A stretch of DNA of 64,000 bases from Perognathus longimembris pacificus. Taxonomy: Eukaryota > Chordata > Mammalia > Rodentia > Heteromyidae. Each line of letters opens with the position of its first letter. Positions within the stretch are counted from its first letter, which is position 1. Location: positions 3,956,234 to 4,020,233 of the forward strand of contig NC_063167.1 in NCBI RefSeq assembly GCF_023159225.1. The letters are read 5' to 3'. The notes below the pieces were generated by a model. The model had not been told where the DNA came from. It did no database searches and saw only the letters and a program-made list of their open reading frames with translations. The position numbers and the translations under genes were made by a program. Positions 57,259 to 64,000 of this stretch are shown here, one piece after another.

Positions 57259-57396
57259 AATGGCTGAGTGTTTACTGGCTCACTCTTCACTGCCTGCTTG
57301 TGAGAGGTGTCACAGCTGTCATCTACCTCTTGTTCTTTAATTCATTTTCTGTCTCTTCCCCCCCACCCCCACTCTTCCCATTCTCTCTCCCTTCTG

Positions 57397-57471
57397 TTGC
57401 TGGGGGTTGAACCCAGGGCCATTGCAAAGTACTACATAGGCATTCTACCACCAAGCTACCTTCCTAGGCTC
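57397..57471 (-). repeat. Old ID-like SINE
   Basis: 'gttgctgggggttgaacccagggcc' in reverse, preceded by a CT-rich tract. Confidence 0.55.
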
Positions 57472-57867
57472 CAGCAACTTTCACTCTATTATTTGTTGTC
57501 TATGCTTTTAATCAATACCCCATCATTCTAAGCTACATTAGCACGCTCAGCAAATCCTTCCTGTAATATAGTTTTGAATTAGAAAGAGTGAATTGAGGAT
57601 TAGTATTGTGGATTCATATCCAAGTGTTGGTTGAAGCTGAAAGTTTCTAAAAGGAAGCCTGAGAAGATAGAGAGATCCTTGGCCTCTTTTCTAACCCATT
57701 GAATTACATAAAGTCCCCCACTCTTCTCCAATACTGTTTGTAATTGCAAAATAAATTAAAGGCTGTATCTAGAAGCAAATCAACTTTAGATTGTGCTTTC
57801 TCAACCATAGGCACTGTTATCAGCTTCTGAAGACCATAAAGATGATGACGATGGTGACAGCAGTAAT

Positions 57868-58025
57868 TATGGGAACCTAAGTTTATTGAATGTTTGTTGT
57901 ATAGTGGGCACTCTTGAGTCTTTGACAATTGATAAATCACACTTAATCCTATGAGAGGCTCTTTGATTGTCCTCCCATTACAGATGAGGAAACCTGCTCC
58001 ATGGAGATGTTAAATAGTGCTCCTG
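57868..58025 (-). repeat. MIR
   Basis: 'tattgaatgtttgttgtatagtgggcac' and 'ccattacagatgaggaaacc' are MIR in reverse. Confidence 0.65.
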
Positions 58026-58421
58026 ACAGTGGTGAACTAGAGGATAGAGAATCAACTGGGGGTTGTTACGTAGACGGAGCCGGTTAGGGAGTCAGACTCT
58101 GCAGCCTCTGGGGCACATCTTCCCTCCTGTTCTCTCCTAGAGTACAGTTTCAAATGGATACTTTGCCACATCTAACAGTTAGTAAGACTTATTTGCATTT
58201 TCAGATATTATACATAAACAATATATTTTTGCATAGTGACTTTAATAATTAGAAAACACTCATTTCCTGGCAAGATAGTTTTGCTTCTTAACAATGGGTA
58301 CTAATGTGTGGGCTCTGGATAATGAAGAAAATACGTTAAACATAGGAATCTTGTTCCTGTATATGACTTGAGGGGGAGGCCTGAGCTTTATTTCCAGGGA
58401 AGGGAGAAAAAATACATTGAA

Positions 58422-58625
58422 GGGGCTGGGGATATAGCCTAGTGGCAAGAGTGCCTGCCTCGGATACACGAGGCCCTAGGTTCGATTCCCCAGCACCACA
58501 TATACAGAAAACGGCCAGAAGCGGCGCTGTGGCTCAAGTGGCAGAGTGCTAGCCTTGAGCGGGAAGAAGCCAGGGACAGTGCTCAGGCCCTGAGTCCAAG
58601 GCCCAGGACTGGCCAAAAAAAAAAA
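58422..58625 (+). repeat. IDL-Geo SINE, 'CGG-type' subfamily, 15-bp TSD
   Basis: Forward copy flanked by AAAAAATACATTGAA at 58407-58421 and 58626-58640. It shares diagnostic variants with the copy at 14003. Confidence 0.95.
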
Positions 58626-59199
58626 AAAAAATACATTGAAAACACAGCATGTTATTTAGTGGATCCACCTTTTATTCAGTTGTTATTCACATCTTCATTA
58701 GGTGAGGTATTACAGGGGTTCTACATTTTAGGCTAATGTTTTTAAGACCCAAAGCCAGAAATAATTGCACTAATGTAAGTTTCTGACTGCACAAATAACT
58801 ACTTCATAATTATACTTATTAGTACTTCATGTATGTTGTCCAGACTGGAATTTCTTTTGTTTAATCATTAATTAGCTGTTTGACTTAAAATACAACTGCT
58901 GCATTCCCGGGTCTCCAGTCCTAGATTTCACCTGGCACTCTTCCAAAGCTAGACTAATGCAGCACCGTCAGCCTTTCATAATGAAAACGTTTGCACTAAA
59001 TCTGCTCAGATCACTTTTGTGTGCTATTTTTGAATTGTTAATGTTCTTTTTTAAAGAATTTTGTTTTTCTTCTAGTACAAAGTTTCTCTAGAGTATGCAA
59101 ACAAAACGATTCTCCTTTGTACTGACAAAGTGGCATATGTAGTTTTAGTGGGCGGCAGCTTCAGAGATTTTCTTATTAAAAATGCACACACACACATAC

Positions 59200-59382
59200 A
59201 TATTCTTGAACTCAGCGCCTGGGCACTATCCCTGAGCTTCTTTTGCTCAAAGCTAGCTCTCTACCACTTGAGCCGCAGCACCACTTCTTGCCTTTTCTGT
59301 GTATGTGGCATTGAGGAATCCAATCCAGGGCTTCCTGCATGCTAAGCAAACACTCTACCACTAAGCCACGTTCCCAGCCTGG
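59200..59382 (-). repeat. IDL-Geo SINE, older copy
   Basis: Reverse copy with a (CA)n-like tail region (59184-59196). Confidence 0.8.
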
Positions 59383-59467
59383 TAAAGCATCTTTGTAGAG
59401 AACAGTGTAGATAAAGATAATCTAAGCCCATCTAAGAACCTGAAAAAACCCTTGAGTATAATTACAA

Positions 59468-59672
59468 TTTTTTATTATTATAAAGGTGATGTACAAAGAG
59501 GGTTTACATTTATGTAAATTAGGTAAAGAGTACATTTCCTTTTGAATACTGTCGCCTTTTCCCTTTGCCCTCTGCCAATTTTTTCCTCTCACCCTACCCA
59601 CAAGTTGTATAGTTCATTTCAGTGTAGTGTCTAGTGAGCACCACTGCTACATTTGTTTACTCTTTGTCCCTC
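59468..59672 (+). repeat. L1-3'-like repeat fragment
   Basis: 'aggtgatgtacaaagagggtttaca...acaagttgtatagttcatttcagtgtagtgtc' (in parts); cut by the SINE at 59688. Confidence 0.55.
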
Positions 59673-59687
59673 CAACAATTTTTTTTT

Positions 59688-59888
59688 TGTGGGGGGGGCC
59701 AGTCCTGGGCCTTGGACTCAGGGCCTGAGCACTGTCCCTGGCTTCTTTTTGCTCAAGGATAGCACTCTGCCACTTGAGCCACAGCACCACTTCTGGCCGT
59801 TTTCTGTATATGTGGTGCTGGGGAATTGAACCGAGGGCTTCATGTATACGAGGCAAGCACTCTTGCCACTAGGCCATACCCCCAGCCC
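59688..59888 (-). repeat. IDL-Geo SINE
   Basis: Reverse copy with target duplication CCAACAATTTTTTT on both sides (from 59672 and from 59889); a G-run lies in its 3' end. Confidence 0.92.
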
Positions 59889-59917
59889 CCAACAATTTTT
59901 TTAATAGGAGAGAATTA

Positions 59918-60126
59918 TTATTATTATTTGCCAGTTCTGGGGCTTAAACTCTAAACTCAGGGCCTGTGCACTGTCCCTGGCTTCTTTTTGCTCAAGGCTA
60001 GCACTTTACCACTTGAGCCACAGCACCACTTCCAGCCTTTTCTGTTTATGTGGTGCTGAGGAATGGAACCCAGGGCTTCATGTATGCTAGGCAAGCACTC
60101 TACCACTAGGCCACATTACCAGCCCC
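59918..60126 (-). repeat. IDL-Geo SINE
   Basis: Second reverse copy in tandem arrangement with the one above; it has an ATT-repeat tail and a 7-base internal duplication ('aaactct aaactc'). Confidence 0.9.
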
Positions 60127-60551
60127 AAGAATTGTCCTTTTAAATTCCAAATATTTTTTGTATTTTGATCAGAAAAATGAACTTTAGAACTGGGAATAGT
60201 TACATTTCATTTCAGATTTGTTTTTTAAATGAGCTACTTTCCTTGCGCCGCCCCCCCCCCCCGCCCCGCCCCGTGATACTACAGTTGGAAATCAGCTACT
60301 CAATCAATCTTTTGAGTCCTTTTTTGTCCCCAAGCCTGGGTTATTGACTGACATGAGAGTCTTGATAACTTTTACCTTTGATCTCTGCCTCCTAAGTAGC
60401 TGGGATTATGTTTATGAGCCATCATGACTAGCTTTCAAAGTGTAGTTCAGGCTGGTCTTAAAATTTATGATCCTCACCTTCACTTCATTGATTAAAATCT
60501 CCTTAATCTTTTTTTTCTCTGCATGTAGGCATATATTCTTTAAAATTTTTT

Positions 60552-60797
60552 ATTTATTTATATGTATGTATGTAGGTCATGGGGCTTGAACTTAGTGCCT
60601 GGGCACTGTCTCTAATCTCTTTTGCTCAAAGCTAGTGCTCTACCATTTTGAGCCACCTCCTCACTTCTAGTTTTTGAGTTAATTGGAGATAAGAGTCTCA
60701 TAGACTTTGCTACCTGGGCTAGCTTCAAACTGTGATCCTCAGATCTCAGCCTTGTGAGTAGCTAGGATAACAGGTGTGAGCCATCGGTGCCTGGCTT
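60552..60797 (-). repeat. 7SL-Geo dimeric SINE
   Basis: Full reverse copy with a TATG-rich tail; a degenerate relative precedes it at about 60315-60436. Confidence 0.82.
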
Positions 60798-60805
60798 TTA
60801 AAATT

Positions 60806-61010
60806 TTCTCATTGTTACTATAGATGTGATGACAGTGGGAATACAATTAATTACCAAGAAGGTAAAGAGTATAATTCTTTTTGGATATTTCCCCTTTCCT
60901 CACTGTTTCCCAGTTTTTCTCTCCTATCCTTAGTCACAAGTTGTATAGTTCACTTTCATCATAGTGTCCAAATGAGTACCACTGCTGCATTTGTTCACTG
61001 TTTGCGGGAT
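60806..61010 (+). repeat. L1-3'-like repeat fragment
   Basis: Same family as 59468; it keeps 'cacaagttgtatagttcactttcatcatagtgtcc' (in parts) and 'accactgctgcatttgttcac'. Confidence 0.55.
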
Positions 61011-61042
61011 CATTTTTAATTTTAATTTTTTAGCTTATGTTT

Positions 61043-61260
61043 TTCTTTTTCGTTGTTTTAAAGGTGATATGCAGCAGGGTTACCTTTAAACATATCAGGT
61101 AATAAGTACGTTTCCTATTACATAGAATCATCTGTTCCCTCATTCTCGCCTATTACTTTCCTCCCCTCTCCACCCACGTTCCTCCATGGCTCATGCAGCC
61201 AGTGCACTCCACTGCTCCTCTTCTTCACCATTTCCCTCTCATTCTGTCGGGCATTCCTAA
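61043..61260 (+). repeat. L1-3'-like repeat fragment, related subfamily
   Basis: 'aaaggtgatatgcagcagggttacc...ggtaataagtacgtttcc', then a CT-rich part with lower similarity. Confidence 0.45.
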
Positions 61261-62090
61261 GTGCCTTCTGTAGTGTTACTTCTTTTTTCTATATAACTTT
61301 ATAAAGCCATGGATTTAGGGCTGTAACTCTTCAGTGATTGGCTTTGCTAGTATATTTCTGTGTTACCTCTTTGAAATATGAAGCCACATTTTGCAGGGAC
61401 ATTTAGGCCTCTTTAAGTTTCTGAGTGAAGCTTCAAACAAACAAAAAGCAACAGTAGTCGAAGCAGAAAGACCAGTGAGGCATTTTGGCTTTCATGACCT
61501 GGAAAGTTCATTCACCTTGAAATAGGGCTTTGTTTTGTTTAGTTTTTGAAATAGATGGTGACCTCAGTACTCAGATTATTGTCTGAGTCTAGGTAGGGCT
61601 TTTCTGAATATGCTGTAAATGTGTAAGTGGTGATGTGAACATCAAATATATAGAGCCAAGTTGTGGGAGTGATAACCACTTGATTTTTGAGAACAATACA
61701 TAGTATCAGTTTCAAGTTAACTGTGGTAATTTTGTAGCAGTTGAGTTAAGTACTATTCCTTGTATTACTTAGCAGTGTGCAGCTCAAGTGGACAGCAGGT
61801 CCCAGCGAGCACAGGTGAGCCCGTCAGCCACACGTGTCCCCAGGATGCCGCTCCACAGACAGAGTTGGAAGTAGAGGGGATGTGTTGACATACTGGCAGC
61901 ATGTCCTTGGGCCTTGGTGCGGCACAGGTGCAGTTAGCCAGTCAGCCTGGGCAGCCTCCAGAGTGGGGGGAGAAGCAGCTCTTGTTTAAAATTTTCAGTG
62001 TCGTATTAAAGAAAAAGTTCTTCTCCCTCTGCCTTCCCTCTTCCTTCCTCTTCCTCTCTCCTCCTCCCTCCTACCCGCTCATCTTCCTTT

Positions 62091-62554
62091 TTTCACAGGT
62101 CCTGGAGCTTGATCTCAGGGCCTGGGCTCCGTCCCTGAGGTCTTTTGCTCAAGGCTGTTACTTACCACTTGAGTTACAGCTCTGCTTGTGGCTTTTTTTT
62201 TGGCGGTTGTGGGGCTTGAATTCAGGGACTGAGTTCTATCCCTGAGCTCTTTCACGCAAGGCTACTTTGAGCCACAGTTCCACTTCTGGTTTTCTGGTGG
62301 TTAATTGGAGCTAAAAGTCTTATGCACTTTCCTGTGTGGGCTGGCTTTGAACAGCGATTCTCCTACCCCAGCCTCCTTAAATAGCTAGGGTTACAGGAGT
62401 AAGCCTCCAGCACTCAGCCACTCTGGGTTTTTGGTGGTTAATTGGAGCTAAGAGTCTTACAGACTTTCCTGCCCTGCTAGCTTTGAACCGCAATCCTCAG
62501 ATCTCAGTCTTCTGAATAGTTAGGATCACAGGTGTGAACTACCAGCACCCAACT
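62091..62554 (-). repeat. 7SL-Geo SINE nested in another 7SL-Geo SINE
   Basis: The outer Geo unit (62091-62193) is followed by a complete inner copy (62194-62418) and then the outer linker and 7SL unit (62419-62554). Confidence 0.75.
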
Positions 62555-62634
62555 AAAAATTTTTCTTTAAAGAAAGAAAATACCCATGGACTCAGGTCCG
62601 TTTAGGCCTTAACTGTGTTATTGTAATATCACTT

Positions 62635-62705
62635 CAGCCTGTGGTACCTACCATCAAACTTAGCACAGAATCACATTCAGTAAATGCTTTTTGGGTGAAC
62701 GAAAT
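62635..62705 (+). repeat. L2 tail relic
   Basis: 'acttagcacagaatcacattcagtaaatgc' resembles the L2 3' end. Confidence 0.4.
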
Positions 62706-63359
62706 ACATAAAATCACAAAAATGGCTGTCTTTATTATTGGATCTTACAAATATAATACTTTACACACCAGAAACTACGAAGCCAACAATTTGAATCGAC
62801 AGTGTTACTTAATGAGACGGATGATAATGTTTTGTCAAAACGAAGTCTCTTGCAGCGTGAGTGTTCCCAAGCAGGCTCTTTGGACTTTGGCGGGTGATAC
62901 CGTCTTGCGCCCTGCAGTTGGTTACTCTGCATCTTCCCCACTGAGAGACTGTTGTTGCACCACAAGCATTTCTATAAATCTATGCTAGCCATTGGTACAA
63001 ACAGATCATTTAGTTAAATTCTTCAGGTTTTTCTCATTAACCCAAGTATAGTTTAAATGACTCTACTGGGTACAATGGCAAATTCCCAAACTTGAGCTAT
63101 GAATTTTTGTGTTAGAATATATTTGTAACAAGCACCACATTTTATAAATTAAAATGAAGATAGGAAACTAAATATTTCTCAGAAACCCATAGGTTCCTGG
63201 AGGTCTCCTGGGAAGGATGCACAAGTGCAGAGCAGAGTGGGTTCTAGTCTTGGCTCTGGCACTGATCAGATACTTGCCTGCTTAGTTTTCTTGAGTTGTA
63301 GGTGAGGGCTCTCACTATCACTAACCTTTGAAGATTTGCCTTTAAAGATTGATGATTAG

Positions 63360-63556
63360 GGGGAATATGGCCTAGTGGCAAGAGTGCTTGCCTCCTATAC
63401 ATGAAGCCCTGGGTTCGATTCCCCAGCACCACATATACAGAAAAGGCCAGCAGTGACACTGCGGCGCAAGTGGCAGAGTGCTAACCTTGAGCAAAAAGAA
63501 GCCAGGGACAGTGCTCAGGCCCTGAGTTCAAGGCCTAGGACTGGCAAAAATAAATA
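63360..63556 (+). repeat. IDL-Geo SINE with perfect 16-bp TSD
   Basis: Forward copy flanked by AAAGATTGATGATTAG at 63344-63359 and 63557-63572. Confidence 0.96.
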
Positions 63557-63942
63557 AAAGATTGATGATTAGTGCTTTTGGAGTTGTGAGCACGCCTTCT
63601 AGGAGACTTGAGTCCAGCCTGGGAGTTGAATTTTTTTAAGGTAGTAATTCTTTATTTCTATTATGATTCATAAAGTGTATACTTTAGTGGTTTGCAGTAT
63701 ATCCACAAAGTTGTGCACTTCATAATTCCAGAACATTTTCACCACTCAAACTCTGGAGTTGGCAGGGTTACCATAGTTAGGGCAGGCAGCATCTTTTGGG
63801 GATCTTGAGTTTCTTCTTTAATATTGTCTCTAAATTTTTATACCTGTCTCACACTGGAGATGAAATATGGACAGGTTGTCTTTTGTTCCTGGTCATAATT
63901 AACTGTGCTGTTTTCTGAGATTGCTTTTAAAAATTGTTGAGG

Positions 63943-64000
63943 GGGCTGGAGGTGTGGCCCCAAGTGGTAATGTTCAGGTGCAAATGAGGATCCATTTTGG
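63943..64000 (+). repeat. ID-like SINE start, cut by window edge
   Basis: 'gggggctggaggtgtggccccaagtgg' matches the ID-like head; the remainder lies outside the window. Confidence 0.5.

Larger units (their letters stand above)
53460..64000 (+). other. CAMTA1: CAMTA1 intron 3 (5' part, open at window end)
   Basis: Non-coding sequence downstream of the exon 3 donor. It contains unique AT-rich DNA (53460-54839), several SINEs, a MIR and a cluster of L1-3'-like fragments at 59.5-61.3 kb. No exon was found. Confidence 0.85.

Noticed and set aside
1..64000. tRNA genes, because many segments contain box A and box B
   Set aside because: These all belong to ID-like or Geo SINE monomers with A tails and target duplications; none forms a full cloverleaf with a clean acceptor stem that I could see.
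1..64000. CRISPR arrays, operons, insertion sequences or phage genes
   Set aside because: The window is mammalian nuclear DNA; repeats are SINE/LINE copies and microsatellites, without regular spacers.

Overview
This window is nuclear DNA of a rodent. It contains the 5' end of one protein-coding gene, CAMTA1 (calmodulin-binding transcription activator 1), on the + strand. The identification rests on three exons that join in frame to a 78-residue N-terminus starting MWRAEGKWLPKTSRK and ending at the start of the CG-1 DNA-binding domain (LPKERHRWNTNE). Everything else is intergenic or intronic.

Organism: the window is full of a dimeric SINE whose left half is an ID/tRNA-Ala-like unit and whose right half is the 'Geo' unit. 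From memory of the literature, IDL-Geo is restricted to Geomyoidea (kangaroo rats, pocket mice, pocket gophers), so the source is probably one of these. A second dimeric SINE has a 7SL/B1-like left half joined to the same Geo right half. Older B1/ID composites, MIR, L2 and ancient L1 3' ends make up the deeper layers.

Layout. 1-18.6 kb: upstream intergenic DNA, densely packed with SINEs, with L2 and L1M relics, several microsatellites and two Z-DNA-prone tracts. 19.0-21.0 kb: a strong CpG island with six CCAAT boxes, GC boxes, AP-1 and CACGTG motifs. It holds coding exon 1 (20233-20277). 20.3-48.4 kb: intron 1 (about 28 kb), SINE-free for its first 6 kb and SINE-rich from 37 to 48 kb. 48440-48509: exon 2. 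48.5-53.3 kb: intron 2, largely SINE-free. 53341-53459: exon 3. 53.5-64.0 kb: start of intron 3, which does not end in the window.

How it works together: the island would drive CAMTA1. Exons 1-3 encode the N-terminal leader and the first residues of CG-1. The rest of CG-1, and the TIG, ankyrin and IQ regions known for the family, lie downstream. The most distinctive signals are the shared Geo monomer, which itself looks tRNA-Ala-like; a clear layering of nested SINE insertions with intact target-site duplications; and an overlapping 18-codon reading frame with a better start context than CAMTA1 itself, crossing the exon 1-2 junction. I saw no new multi-gene system.
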